A stretch of 64,000 nt of DNA, from assembly GCA_029204225.1 (NCBI GenBank), contig CM055100.1, forward strand, positions 32,951,645 through 33,015,644, written 5' to 3'. Position numbers and translations under genes: made by a program. Shown here in pieces: positions 43,709-55,530 of the stretch. Positions within the stretch are counted from its first letter, which is position 1; every line of letters begins with the position of its first letter. Below the pieces are notes generated by a model. That model had not been told where the DNA came from. It worked only from the letters and a program-made list of their open reading frames with translations, and made no database searches. This DNA comes from Diphasiastrum complanatum. Lineage: Eukaryota > Streptophyta > Lycopodiopsida > Lycopodiales > Lycopodiaceae.

Positions 43709-46365
43709 CAGCATGTACATAGTTACGGCAACAATAGCAGCAGCTTTTCTGCTGATTTTGTTCATAATTCTACATGGATACAAATATACACCTACCAAAA
43801 CCTTCTCTTGCAAGAAGGCTAAGCATCCTCCAGGAAAGACATGGAGCCTTCCATTCTTTGGAGAAACAATCCAATTTTTACAAGATCCCCATCAATTCCA
43901 CCTACAACACATCTCAAGGTCTAAATTAAATCCAAGAGCTTTTCATGAATGCTTGATCATTTATTTTTCTGTTGGATTGCATAAGCTGGAAAGCAAACAC
44001 TTTTCTTTTTTGGAAGCGGTTGGGTATGTATCCTGTATATAGACAATATTTGATCGTTCATCCAATCTTTTATCTCAAGATTCACTTTGAACACGTATTG
44101 CAGATATGGAGAAACATTTTCCTCATCCCTATTTGGTGAGAATTGCATTGTGTTGACAACACCAGAAGCCACCAGGTGGGTGCTGCAAACAGCTCAGAAG
44201 TATTTTAAGCCAGGTTACCCACGTTCTGCTACATCCATGATAGATGAAACTGGAAGCATTTATGGAGAGAATTTTCATTCCCGGATGCGCAAAGTTCTGG
44301 GGCCCGCACTGCATCCAGACGCAATGCAACATCAAGTGAAGTACATAGATTTTCTTGCCAATTTCTTCTTGAACAAGTGGCGTGACAATGAGACATGCAA
44401 TGTTCTACAACAATTGAGAAGGGTATGACAAACAGACTTCCTTTTCCATTATCAGTTTGAAGTTTTTGAAAAATTAATTATGTGTGCCTCTGTGTCTTCC
44501 ATTCTCTCATATGCTTCACTGGTGATGGATGCAGTATACATTTTTCGTGGCTTCTGAGATCATATTCGGCTTGAAACCAGGCCCAGAGGTAGAGAAGATG
44601 GCAGATCAAATGGAGGAACTGAAGAAGGGATTCCTCAGTCTGCATATTAATCTTCCGTTCACAACCTATGGCAAAGCACTAAGGGTAATTTGCTTTTGAT
44701 GTAATTCGTAATTACAGAATGAAGCAGTATGTTACTGTAGCTAATAGATTACGTATATATAATTTTTTGTGGTGTGGGTGCTCAGGCAAGAGATGGCTTA
44801 TACCAGACTTTGCAGAAACTGATTGATAGAAGAAGATTAGACCCAAACCCCCACAATGATGTGCTCGATTTTCTTCTGCGTGCCAACGCCAATGGCGACC
44901 ACTTTTCTGATGTACATGTTAGAGCAATCATCCTGACACTCATGTTTGGCGGTTATGAAAGCACATCATCTCAGTTAGTGTGGGCAATCAAGCGTTTGCA
45001 TGATAACCCGAAAATTCTGGACAAAGTTCTTGTACGTTACTTATCTTTCTTTACAAAAATCTTTCAGTGCATCAATCTTTTTATCAACTACGCATGTCGC
45101 TTCGGTATCAGCTGATTGTGGCATCCCATGCAGGCTGAGCAAGACTTTATTCGACAAAGAAAAGTTAGCCAGGATGAACCACTGACATGGGCAGATGTGA
45201 AAGATATGAAATACACGTCACAGGCAAGAGCTCTAGCTATAGTACATAGCTCCTTATATTCTGGGGTTTTATCAGCCTTTCACTTATTTGTTCAATCTAT
45301 TAATTGCCTCTAGAATTGCATTGCATGCTTTTGGTTAACAGGTCTTGCAGGAGACAATGCGAACATCATTTCTTAACACTTTCATCCCCCGCGAGGCCCT
45401 CATAGATTTGGAATATGATGGTAGCTAGCTTTGCTTCACCTTCCACATGAATTTTGTGAATTGCGTGCTGTTTCTTGTTTGATGTACTTATTTGTAATTG
45501 CTCTAAAATAGCTTTACTGATGCATACTTACATGCATTTTAACTCCTCCTGTATGCTTTTGCAGGCTTCATATTCCCCAAAGGATGCAAAGTTCATGCAT
45601 CAATTTCATCCTTCCATCTTAGTCCCAAAGTCTTCCCTGATCCTTACAGATTTGAACCCGACAGATTTCAGGTAGCTGCTTGCTTGCCTCACTTTAATTT
45701 CCGAGAGTAGCCTTGATAAATCTCCTTCACAACAACATCATAAGGCTTAGCGTTAGACAGCTTAAACTCAATTATAGTTCATCAATGGAACCCAAAGTTG
45801 GCGGATAGTAAGATAGAGGTGTTGATCTAAGATGGAAAGTCATGTTTGCAGGACAACTCTCAACCAGGTACATTCATGCCTTTTGGCTATGGAAACAGAT
45901 TGTGCCTTGGGAGCGATTTAGCAAAATCACAAATGCTGATCTTTATTCACCATTTGGTCACAAAATACAGGTCTGCCTCACACTCTTTGAGGCAAATGTT
46001 GACAAGCATTTACAAATTTGTGAAGTAGTCCATCTAGTACAATTTTGTAGACAAAATTTTGCATCAGTTGCAGCATTTACAATTTTGTAGAAGGAGCCCA
46101 TCTAACAAAATTCTGTAGTCTGAATCAGGCTACATCAGCCCTAGCAAAATCTTTATAATTCAAAAGCTTGAAGGGGATAAGTTTGGGTTTTGCTTGTTGT
46201 AGATCTAGAGGGTGCTGGCGTTTGGTGTTCAGCCATTGAGATATGTTTTTCGGTGATTTTTTTGGCAGATACGAGGCAATCAGTCCAGATCAGGAGATTC
46301 GGTGGTGGCCTATGGCAACTCCCAAACGTGGGTTCCCCATCAGGATCCAAAAAAGAGATGAATGA
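43704..46365 (+). CDS. Cytochrome P450, CYP85 clan (gene 2, nine exons)
   Basis: Paralogue of the gene at 20283-22995, about 97% identical in protein by eye. Exons: 43704-43918, 44104-44422, 44535-44684, 44786-45031, 45134-45223, 45342-45420, 45565-45671, 45852-45970, 46269-46365, again 473 codons with no stop. I-helix GGYEST, ETMR, PDRF and the haem loop FGYGNRLCLG are all kept, as is the GC donor of intron 5. Differences from gene 1 include S/A and M/I in the anchor, S-to-D before PHQF, C-to-F in EIIFGLKPG, P-to-H in NGDHFSD, and a changed C-terminus (EIRWW versus GIHEWW; ends KRDE). Its own upstream region, unlike gene 1's, suggests separate control. The substrate is unknown. Confidence 0.93.
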
Positions 46366-46789
46366 ATGATCTCGGTCCTCTTCACTCTGATCAACAAACT
46401 GAAGACCCCAGGAAAGCTTGTTGATTTGCTTCTCCATAACAAGATCAATCAAATAGATAGATTTTCGATCTCCTCCAGCTTCACGTGGTATACTACTGCT
46501 AATTTTGTACATACATGCCGCTGAGCCACCCGGACTAAAAATTGCAAGTGTTTCACCAGAAATTGTCAATTTCTGGTGAAGTATTTGCTCATTGCAGCCT
46601 GCAGAACAAATTTCTAGTAAGCTTACATCAATTACAGGGACACTGAAATTCAGCTTTGTGAAGATCAAGGCTCATTTTGTAATGAAGAGGTACAAGGTGG
46701 GTTTGCACTCAGCAAGTCAACACCTCTCAATTTTGCCTATCTACCTAAAATCCACAATACAAGTCCATAATTCATGTGATGATACTATG

Positions 46790-47005
46790 AAAAGTATCTA
46801 ACGATATCGAATCGATATCGCGAAAGATATTAAGTAGTAGAGCTCTGATATAACATTATATGTTCTGGTACCATGTTGGAAAGAGGGAGGTGGAGTGAGT
46901 TGGTTTGACAAGTCGAAGATTGTAAGCTACTTATCGAGCGCAGTGGTAATTAGCCTTCTTTCCTAATGCATGACTACACCTATCAGTATTGAACAAAGCA
47001 TCAAG
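46790..47005 (-). mobile_element. Interrupted copia primer-binding site/LTR remnant in duplication copy 2
   Basis: gagctctgata, then about 20 bp, then ccatgttggaaagagg (46839-46885). The two outer pieces together look like a minus-strand primer-binding site followed by a TGTTGG LTR end. This stretch replaces the unrelated 23400-23665 of copy 1. Confidence 0.35.
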
Positions 47006-47304
47006 AATGGATCTATTTCTTTCAAATATTAGCTTTAGTAAATTTGCTAGATCTTCAACTCAAATGATGATAATTGAAAGAGTATACGCCCGGGGCAATT
47101 TATGTACTCTCACTCAAAATAATTAATATTCAAGGTCTTTTCTTGGTAAAGAGAATTTGCATGCAAGGTAGGAGAAAAGAACTTTAGAAAGAAACTATTG
47201 AGAATTAAGCAAGCTAGTTAGTTGATGATCAATTCAAAATTTCCGACAACTTTAATTAAAATTGATTCACTTTATTTTCTTATGACATGATTTGATTTTT
47301 GTGT

Positions 47305-47410
47305 GGGGGGGGAAGGCCCTGCCCGAGGGCCTTCCATGATGGGAGGGCCGTTGCCAGAGGGCATGGCCCAAGCTGCAGGTAAGGCTCGAGGGCCTGGGCC
47401 TTCCCCTGAT
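47305..47410. repeat. GC-rich hairpin block
   Basis: A perfect 10-bp stem ggaaggccct / agggccttcc with 5-nt loop at 47311-47335, followed by more ggcc-rich inverted words. It begins exactly where homology between the duplicated copies ends (about 47300). Confidence 0.7.
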
Positions 47411-47449
47411 GTCAGTAGCAAACTCACAAGCCTGGGCTGAACACAAATT

Positions 47450-48630
47450 ACATAAAAGACATAGAAGTTGTATTGTGATTTGATAAAGACGTGGAACAAG
47501 TGGCAATGACATTTGAGACACGTGATTCCTCAATCCTCTCCTCCTTTTGATTTTTATAGCATGTCCTCCATAGTTGGTTGGGTTGGGTAACCCTTGTTGC
47601 TACTTTGTTGAGGTTTGGAGCCTTGTGCTTACTTTTGATGAACAATGTCTATATTGTGCATAATGATTGTAGTGGAAAGTGAGATATTTCTAGGGTTCAA
47701 GTCTTACCTATGAATCATTATTCTTAGTCTGATCTACTCCAAAACAAAAGTTCATCACCTTCATGTAATTCCAATTACATGAAACACTGGGTGATTTTAC
47801 TTTATTTCAGAAATCAAATCCAGAAGCAAAAGAAATTCCATTTCAATTTCTTGGAGAAAATAATGCTTCTTGGTACAAATATTCTTAGAATACCCAAATA
47901 TTCTAAAATATCACAATTCAGTCAACTAAAATCTCTCGGAGATCCATCAAGTCTCTGACAAACATAACTCAATCTAGAGTAATGAAGTTACTCTAACGAG
48001 TTAATAGCCCCATTTCTAGCACCATATGCAAGAATCAGCAACTATATGTATCTTAATAGATTTATCTGTCTCTGATAAATTTGGAGATATAGACGAACTC
48101 TGTACACAAGCACACTACAATCTGTAGTAGAATACCATCCACTAAGGTAAGCAAATCCCTCATAAGTAAAAAATTACCTAATAAAAATGCATGTGAGATC
48201 CATACGATCTCAAGTATGCATTGGAGTAAAGAAATTTAGAGTTCAACTAACAGATCTAAATCATTGACTCCCCCAATTGATCAAGAATTACTCATTATCT
48301 TAAGAATCCTCACATTTTCTTATAATCTTCTAATGACCTTTAGGTATCTATTTATGATCCATCAATCATAAACATATGGAATTTTATGATTCGTCAATCA
48401 TAATTTACAGGATTCCAAAACCATACTTCATCATTTAAAAAAATACTGGAGTATATGCACAACATACAACTCAAAAAATATAAGAATCATTCTGAAGTCT
48501 TTTCCACAAGGAAAAATCACTAGATTCCAAAAATATTCTTTCAACCCGATTCTTAACCAGATTACGAGTTCCAAATTCTACAAACAACCAAGTAAAGACC
48601 ATTACAACATTCGCCTTTAACAACATAAAC
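47450..48630. other. No supported gene (47.45-48.6 kb)
   Basis: AT-rich. Phrases such as tatgattcgtcaatcataa suggest short inverted repeats. Nothing coding recognised. Confidence 0.4.
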
Positions 48631-48631
48631 T

Positions 48632-48865
48632 TTTGTCGTAATATACCAACACCAAATTGCTATATTTATGTAGTATTTAGATCGTTCCCCAAGAAGATAG
48701 CTCTTAAAAGTTGTTAAGTTGATACATTATTGACTTATTTCGTATGAAATGGAGTCGAGAGAAAATCTGATTGTCAACAGACATTTTGTAAGCAGCCAGT
48801 ACCACTTTTAGGAAAGGTGAATACAGGTAATGAATGCTAAATAACAGCCTTCCTCTATCATGTCC
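48632..48865 (+). repeat. Dispersed repeat, copy b
   Basis: Related to 24668-24903. It is joined directly to the gypsy RT fragment at its right end. Confidence 0.6.
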
Positions 48866-48995
48866 TAGGAAACCTCTTAGTTCACGTAGATTCTTTGGTA
48901 TCAATAGATTCTTGATAACTTCGACTTTATCTTTGTCGACTTCAATTCCTCTATTCAATATTTAGTGACCCATAAGTATATCTTCTGAAGTGAAA
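48863..48995 (-). pseudogene. Ty3/gypsy RT fragment
   Basis: The minus strand reads ILMGH, then NRGIEVDKDKVEVIKNLLIP and KNLRELRGFLG, the end of the gypsy RT domain (G-I-x-V-D..K...I...P.P....LR.FLG). The frame breaks exactly after FLG, where repeat copy b begins. Tiny truncated remnant. Confidence 0.85.
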
Positions 48996-49114
48996 CTGGT
49001 GTCACTCACAAGAGTCTCACCTTCATATCTATCACGGCTCCAGATAATAATATGTTTTTCTGGTCTACCATGATTTCTTTTCTCACTAGACTGGAATCTC
49101 AGTTCTCTAGACTT

Positions 49115-49160
49115 CCAGTGTACACTTGCATTAGATTCCAGTGTACACTTGCATTAGCCT
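49115..49160. repeat. 24-bp tandem duplication
   Basis: ttccagtgtacacttgcattag occurs twice in a row (about 49115-49160). Confidence 0.8.
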
Positions 49161-49204
49161 GATAAAGCCAAGGTCGTCTGATTAAAACAAAATATGATGA
49201 CAAA

Positions 49205-49425
49205 CCAAGTGGTTTGATGACAATAAAATTCATCGTAAAAAAGCCGATGGATCAATTGATCGATAGAAGGCAAGATTAGTTGCCAAAGGATTTTCTCAAA
49301 TCCCAAATGTTGATTATTTGAAAACTTTCAGTCCCATGGTCAAACATTCATCGCGATCAGACTTTTACTTTCATTTGCAGTAGTGGCAGATCTACAGATT
49401 CACCAGATGGATGTACAAACATTAC
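49205..49425 (+). pseudogene. Copia RT fragment
   Basis: Plus strand: KARLVAKGFSQIPNVDYLKT then FSPMVKHSS, and, shifted, WIY..FTRWMYK with the remains of the QMDV box. This is the first part of a copia RT. It is truncated at both sides and abuts the minus-strand Gag-protease piece at about 49428. Confidence 0.75.
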
Positions 49426-49427
49426 TT

Positions 49428-50332
49428 TTAAACTTCGCTGCTAATAGAGAGTAGATTTGTTGATAGATTCGGTACATGAAGGACATTTGAAAGTAGCTTA
49501 GATTGATCATTTGCAAAGCTTAATCTTACTGTACCTTCACCTTTGATAGCTTGTGTGCTATTGTCGCCAAGGTGAACATATTGCTTAGTACTGTAAGGCG
49601 TATAGGACTCGAAACAGTTGATATGGTTGTAGTCATAAGCTGTGTGGCTCCGAAATCCAAAAACCAAGAGCTATCGTTGGATGCTTCACAATCTTGGATT
49701 TTGTGGTTGGAACGCTTGCAGTATCTATAGAACACCTTCTTCTTTGTTGGTTGATTTGACTGCTCTTGATGCTATGTCGGCCTGCAACAACATGGCAATG
49801 ACTCTTGAAAGAGTCAGTTCTAGGTGTGTCGTGATGATCATCACCTAGCTATCATATGAGCTTGGCAAGCTTGAAAGCAGTGTCATTACTACGTCTTGAT
49901 CATCTATGACAGATCTAATAGCGGCCATTTGCTTCAGCAGGTTCTTGAACTGGTTGATGTGATTATGCAGGGAATCACATTTGTCATCTTGAGGGAGTAA
50001 AATTTCTTCCTAAGATGTAGCTTGGAAGCTATATCTTTCACTTCATACAATGTGCTCAAGATGTCCCAGACTTCCTTGGAGGTCTGAGCTTCAGACAAAG
50101 GGCCGATTTGAGTGTCCAATATGTTGAGGATGATCAGCGTGAAAGCTTTGCCATCCTTCAGCTTCCAATGGGAGATTGCAGCATCGTCGGCTTCGGGTCT
50201 TGCCTCTACACCTGTAACAACATCATACAACTCCTTAGCCATTAGCACAGTTCTCATCTTAAATTTCCATAGATGGTAATTGGCTCCATCAAGCTTGTCC
50301 ATGATAGGACTGGCTTTCCCTTGGGAATCCAT
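49428..50332 (-). pseudogene. Copia element E': Gag and protease
   Basis: Minus strand. Gag start MDSQGKASPIMDKLDGANYH (50332), then LWKFKMRTVLMAKELYDVV, EVWDILSTLYEVKDIASKL, a shortened zinc knuckle YCKRSNHKIQDC, and the protease start SSWFLDFGATQLMT. The catalytic DSG is DFG here. Then YVHLGDNSTQAIKGEGTVRL and LSNVLHVPNLSTNLLS. It belongs to the same family as element E (55344-53035), including the leader to about 50460. Pol is lost, and the 5' LTR and primer-binding site are missing. Confidence 0.85.
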
Positions 50333-50469
50333 GTGGAAGATTAGTCTAAGTGATAGTAGTAACTATCAGTGACCTAAGAATGAAAATCTAACGCAAACTT
50401 ATATAACAAGAAAACAATTATCCTATTGGCTAGTGGGGGGTCATTATTAGGCTTCTTAAGGTCCTAAAA

Positions 50470-50901
50470 TACACCTTTTAGATCCAGATCAATGATTTCT
50501 TCATCTATAAATGCAAAACTAGTGAAAATTGTGTTTCTATTGTACTCGGTTTTGGATAGGTTTGTGATTGAATATGTCAATGTGATTCAACCTGAAGGAG
50601 GCTTTATTTGTGAGACATTTGTGTTTTATAAAGTGCTTTTGGTTCAGTATAGGTGGATTCGCCCTTCTTGTGAAGTTGAGATCAAGGAGGAGACTAGTTT
50701 TGATCAAATCTATCGTAAATTGAGCTAGGTTTGGATCTAGTTTGGATCTTGAAGATTGATCAAGCTCAAGATCACCTTAGATCTTGTTGAAAAATCAGAG
50801 AGTGATTCATCTCAAGTCCCAAAGAGAGTGGGATAGCTAGTTGTGATCATATCTTGTACAATCTATCTTGTTTTATTGAATCTATCTCCCTATCCTTGAA
50901 G
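50470..50901 (+). other. 5' flank or leader of copia element H
   Basis: AT-rich with repeated gatcaag/gatctt words before the Gag start. It may include the end of an LTR. No primer-binding site consensus was found, so the element's 5' end is not defined. Confidence 0.35.
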
Positions 50902-52970
50902 ATGGCATCCATAAGTGCCTATCTTTTGGATTCTAGTGATAGATTGAACTCTTCAAATTACTCAATTTGGAAGTTAAGAATGGAATCCATCCTTATCATG
51001 CAAGATTTGATGGATATTGTGAATGGAGAGGAAGATGAGCCAATCCATCCACAAGAAGCAACTAAATACAAGAGAAGGTATAAGAGTGAGAGTGGACATC
51101 AATTTGTTTTGAAAGTAAAAAATTTGAACAAAGAGATTACTTATGTTGGTGAACCTATTAATGAGCTTGTGCAAATAGTTTTGAATGGCTTATGTGGTGA
51201 TTTTACTAAGCTTGTCCAAAGCTATGCCATCATGGAAACTTGCCTACAATTGAAGACCTTCAAAGTGTGTTGATGGCCGAGGAGAGCAGGAAGGCTTATA
51301 TCAAATCAAGGATGGAGAGGCTCTCCATCAATGATGGTGATGACAAAGCCTTATTTATAAAGAGCAAAGGCAAAGCAAAGAGCAAGGGAGGAGCATTCAA
51401 AAAGGAGCAAGCAAAGGATGGAGATCAAGGAGGATCTACATCATCATCATCACAAGTCAAGCCCAAGAAGGACAAATCTAAGATCAAGTGCTACTATTGT
51501 AGCAAGATGGGGCACTATGCCTTGGAATGCTGAGAAGCAAGCTCAAAGTCAAGCCAACATTGGACAAGAGGAGGAAGAGAGTTATCATGAGGACTCACTC
51601 ATGATGTCAACCTTTCCATCATCAAATGTCAAAGGTGAGGATCCTTGGTGGATAGATAGTGGGGCTAGCTCCCACATGTCGGGAAGCTGTGTGCAAGGAG
51701 GAGCTTGCTCTCGGCCTTCCAAGATCTTTGGCAAAGGAGGAAAGAGTATGTGAAGCTGGTGCCTTGGCTAAGGCACACAAGTTACCTTGTTCAAGCTCAA
51801 TCACAAAGACAAGTCATCCTCTCGAGTTGATCCACTCGCATGTTTTTGAGAGTTTTGTCAAGTTCAAGACTTTTGTTGAGAAGCATCATAATCACAAGAT
51901 TAAGTCCTTTAGAAGTGATAATGGAGCAGAATATATCTCAAATGAATTTAAAGACTTTTGTTATCAAGAAGGGATCAAGAAGGAGTTATCTTGCCCTTAA
52001 ACCCCTCAACAAAATGGGGTGACCGAGAGGAGAAATAGGACACTATGTGAGTGTTCTAAATCTCTAAGGTTAGGTGCATACCTACCTAAGTCTTTTTGGG
52101 GAGAAGCTCTCATGTGTGCTAACTTCTTATGTAATAGAGTTCCATGTAGCTCTATAGATGGTAAAACATATTATGAGTTGTTGTATGGAGAAAAGCCTAA
52201 TCTCAAAACCTTGAAGGTGTTTGGATGCATTTGCTATGTACATGTCCCTTTGGACACAAGAACCAAGGAGGATCCATCATCCATGAAGGGGATCGTGGTA
52301 GGTTATGGCAATGCAAGCAAAGGTTACAAAATCTACATTCCCTCTTCTCAAAAGATTGTCATTTCTAGAGATGTCATTTTTGATGAGACTGGAATGCATA
52401 AGCTTGGAGATGATTCATCTAACCACTCTATTGGAAGAGAGGTACCCGAGATCAAGGAGGAGCTTGATCATGAGGAGGAGCTAGAACCAAGAACACCAAG
52501 CACACCAAGAAGATCCACAAGGTCAAGGATGGAGCCATTAAGGCTCACATACAAGGACAAGGGTAAGCAAGTCGAGGGAAGTACTTATTCTTATGCTTTC
52601 ATCACATCTTTTGAAGAGCCTTCAAATGTCAGTGAAGCTTTAGAATCAAAGGAGTAGTTTCAAGCTGTGTGTGATGAGTACAATGCATTGATGGAGAATG
52701 ATACTTGGATGCTTGTTGATCTACCTAGGGATAAGAATGTAATTGGATGTAAGTGGGTTTTTAAGCTCAAATTGAATCAAGATGGGAGTGTTTCTAAGCA
52801 CAAGGCAAGGCTTGTAGCCAAGGGGTATGCTCAATCAAAGGGCATAGATTATGATGAGACCTTTGCACCCGTGGCAAAGATGGTCACCATAAGACTAAGC
52901 ATTGCTCTTGCTTCTCACTTTGATTGGTTATTGTGTAAATGGATGTGTCAAATGCTTTTTTAAATGGTCA
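50902..52970 (+). pseudogene. Copia element H: Gag, protease, integrase, start of RT
   Basis: Gag starts at 50902 (MASISAYLLDSSDRLNSSNY), with YSIWKLRMESILIMQDLMDI. After a frameshift: EESRKAYIKSRMERLSI and zinc knuckle CYYCSKMGHYALEC (about 51491-51532). Another frame holds the protease DPWWIDSGASSHMS (about 51640-51680), active-site DSG intact. Integrase core: FRSDNGAEYISNEFKDFCYQ, then a stop, then VTERRNRTL, LPKSFWGEALMCANFLCNRV, and the C-terminal part to 52657 (VFGCICYVH, VVGYGNASKGYKIY). RT begins at 52667 (NDTWMLVDLPRDKNVIGCKW, ARLVAKGYAQSKG) and stops at 52963. An internal deletion joins protease to integrase. It is truncated by the junction near 52975 and inactive. Confidence 0.9.
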
Positions 52971-53034
52971 TTAGAGATTGAAGTCCGGTTGGCTAAATGC
53001 CTCTTCGACAGTCGTCGATTCTTGCATTAAAAGA

Positions 53035-55346
53035 CAAGTAGACTCAGGAGTATACCTTTGGGTTGTGTGCGCACTCGGCTTGATCTTATTGGAGGAAGTG
53101 TCGGCTAATGATCCAATCCTCGGACTTGTCATTGTTGAGTGACAACATCATCCTTGTCTGACTCATTGTCGGGTAGTTGATCGATTATCGGCATGCTTGT
53201 GCCAGAGGCTCGGATTGTCGTGTCGGAGGCAGGTGTCAAAGGTTCACATGGAGCTTTATCCTTGCCTTTGAAGTCAACAGATTGATTCTCGATAAAGACT
53301 GTATCACTGTTGATGAACAAAGTCTTATGGGTATCGAGGTCGTACAGCTTGTAAGTGTTGTCAGATGAAGTGTATCCAATAAAGATGGTCCTGAGACTTT
53401 GGAAGTAGAATTTCTTCCTTGTCTCCTTCAAAATCTGCACGTATGTGATGTATCCGAAGACTCAAAGGTTCTTCAATGAAGGCTTAGAGCCTGTCCAAAC
53501 TTCGTGTGGTGTTTTGCTTAAGCAGGCCTTTGTCGAACATCTATTCTGGATGTAAGCTACAGTGGAGATAGATTTAGCCCAGAAGCTCTTTGGCAAAGAT
53601 GTGCATGCCAGCATGCGTTGGTTGACTCGACAAGGTATGATTCTTCCTCTTGGCTAAGCCATTAGACTGAGGTCAATAAGGAGTGATAAACTATTGTTCA
53701 ATGCCTTTGTCGGACCTCAGGGCTTTGATATGTTTGCCAATTTCTTTCTCTTCATGCTCCTTGAAGATTTTGAGGCAATTTCTTCTTGATAAAATACATC
53801 GTAGTCCTTCTGGAAAATTCATTAATAAAAGTAATGAAATACTTTGCATCCTTTAGTGAAGGATTCTACATTGGGCCACAAATGTATGTATGTACAACAC
53901 CTAATAATCCTCTAGCAATATGATGATGGCTTGATCTAAATGGTTTTCTAGCTTGTTTACCGACTAAACATTCTTGACAGACAGGTAATTCAACTCGCCT
54001 ATCTGGATAGTCGAGATCAAGAACAATGGATTACTTAGACATTTGTAATATAGAACCATAATTCAGATGACCAAGTCCATAATGCCAAAGTAGACTTTTA
54101 TTGGTTTGAATAGAAGTACTAAGTGCCTGAGTAGTGGCAGAAAAGCAATGACTTAATCTGTACAAGTATCCATGCCTCTTTTCGAGTGCTAGAATCTTGC
54201 TCGACCTATCGACTACTTTACACTAATCAGATTTAAATTCTACTTTATGTCCTAGATTTGTAATTCTGCTTACAAAGAGCAGATTTGTCGACAGATTCGA
54301 TTCATGCAGGACATTTGAAAGTAGCTTAGATTGATCATTTACAAAGCTTAATCTTACTGTACCTTCACCTTTGATAGCTTGTGTGCTATTGTCGCCAAGG
54401 TGAACATATCTCTTGGTAAGGCGTATAGGACCGATATGGCTAGTCATATGCTGTGTGGCTTCGAAATCCAGAAACCAGGAGCTATCGTTGGATGCTTCTT
54501 GATGGCTAGACATGAAGGCATCATGATCTGATTCTTGAATAGACTGTGGTGCTTTTGCAACTACCTTTGCCACTTGATTCGACTATCCCTTGCTGCTATT
54601 CTTAGCTTGAAGTATGCAACAGTCCTGGATCTCATGGTTGGATCACTTGCAGTATTTGCAGAACAACTTCTTCTTTGTCGGTTGATTCGACTGCTCTTGA
54701 TGCAGTGTCGGCTTTTGGTTTGGCTTCGATGACTTCGGGCCCTTCTTATTCTGCTTTGTCGAGCCTTTGTTAGTGTATAGGGCATGAGAGTCGACAATTG
54801 ATGAATTGGAGGGTTCGTTTCTTTGAGTATATTCCTACAACAACATTGTAATGACTCTTGAAAAAGTTAGTTCAGGGTGTGTCGTGATGATCATCACCTA
54901 GCTGTCGTATGAGCTTGGCAAGCTTGAAAGGAGTGTCATTACTATATCTTGATCTTTTATGACTGATCTGACAGTGACCATTTGCTTCAGCAAGTTCTTG
55001 AACTGGTTGATGTGATTCTGCAGGGAATCACCATTTGCGATCTTGAGGGAGTAAAACTTCATCCTGATGTAGCTTGGAAGCTATATCTCACTCTTCGTAC
55101 AAGGTGCTCAAGATGTCCCAAACTTCCCTTGAGTGTATGGTATGTTGAGGATGATTAGCGCAAAAGCTTTGCCATCCTTCAATTTCCATCAGGAGATTGT
55201 AGTGTGGTTGACTTTGGGTCTTGCCTCAACCTCATACAGCTCCTTAGCCATTAGCACAGTTCTCATCTTAAATATTCACAGATGGTAATTGGCTCCATCA
55301 AGCTTGTCCATGATAGGACTGGCTTTCCCTTGGGAATCCATGTGGA
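53035..55346 (-). pseudogene. Copia element E: Gag, protease and integrase
   Basis: Minus strand, from the Gag start near 55344 (same leader and start as E'). Gag is frameshifted through 54840. A basic zinc-knuckle region (about 54660-54600) is followed by the protease SSWFLDFEATQHMT (54480 region; DSG changed to DFE) and YVHLGDNSTQAIKGEGTVRL. Integrase fragments include PQSNGLAKRKN, LPKSFWAKSIS, TPHEVWTGSKPSLKNL, FIGYTSSDNTYKLYDLDTHK and SSRVRTQPKGILL. RT and RNase H are missing; the piece ends at about 53035 beside element H. Many stops. Confidence 0.85.
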
Positions 55347-55518
55347 TAGTTAGTCTAGATGATAGTAACGACTATCAGTGACTTAAGAATGAAAATCTAA
55401 TGCAACTTACAGAACAAGAAAAACAGTTATTCTATTGGCTAATAGAATCAGGTTCTGTGGAAAGCTTATTAGGCTATAGAAATAGCTCTGACATAAATCT
55501 GCTTAAGAAATCAGATAA

Positions 55519-55530
55519 GCTCTGATACCA
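55519..55530 (-). other. Primer-binding site of element E
   Basis: Plus-strand gctctgatacca, that is tggtatcagagc on the minus strand, directly beside the LTR end at 55531. Confidence 0.85.

Larger units (their letters stand above)
43567..47300 (+). repeat. Segmental duplication, copy 2 (contains P450 gene 2)
   Basis: Direct repeat of 20172-24017. It differs from copy 1 by a few percent and by a replaced stretch (46790-47005). Confidence 0.95.
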
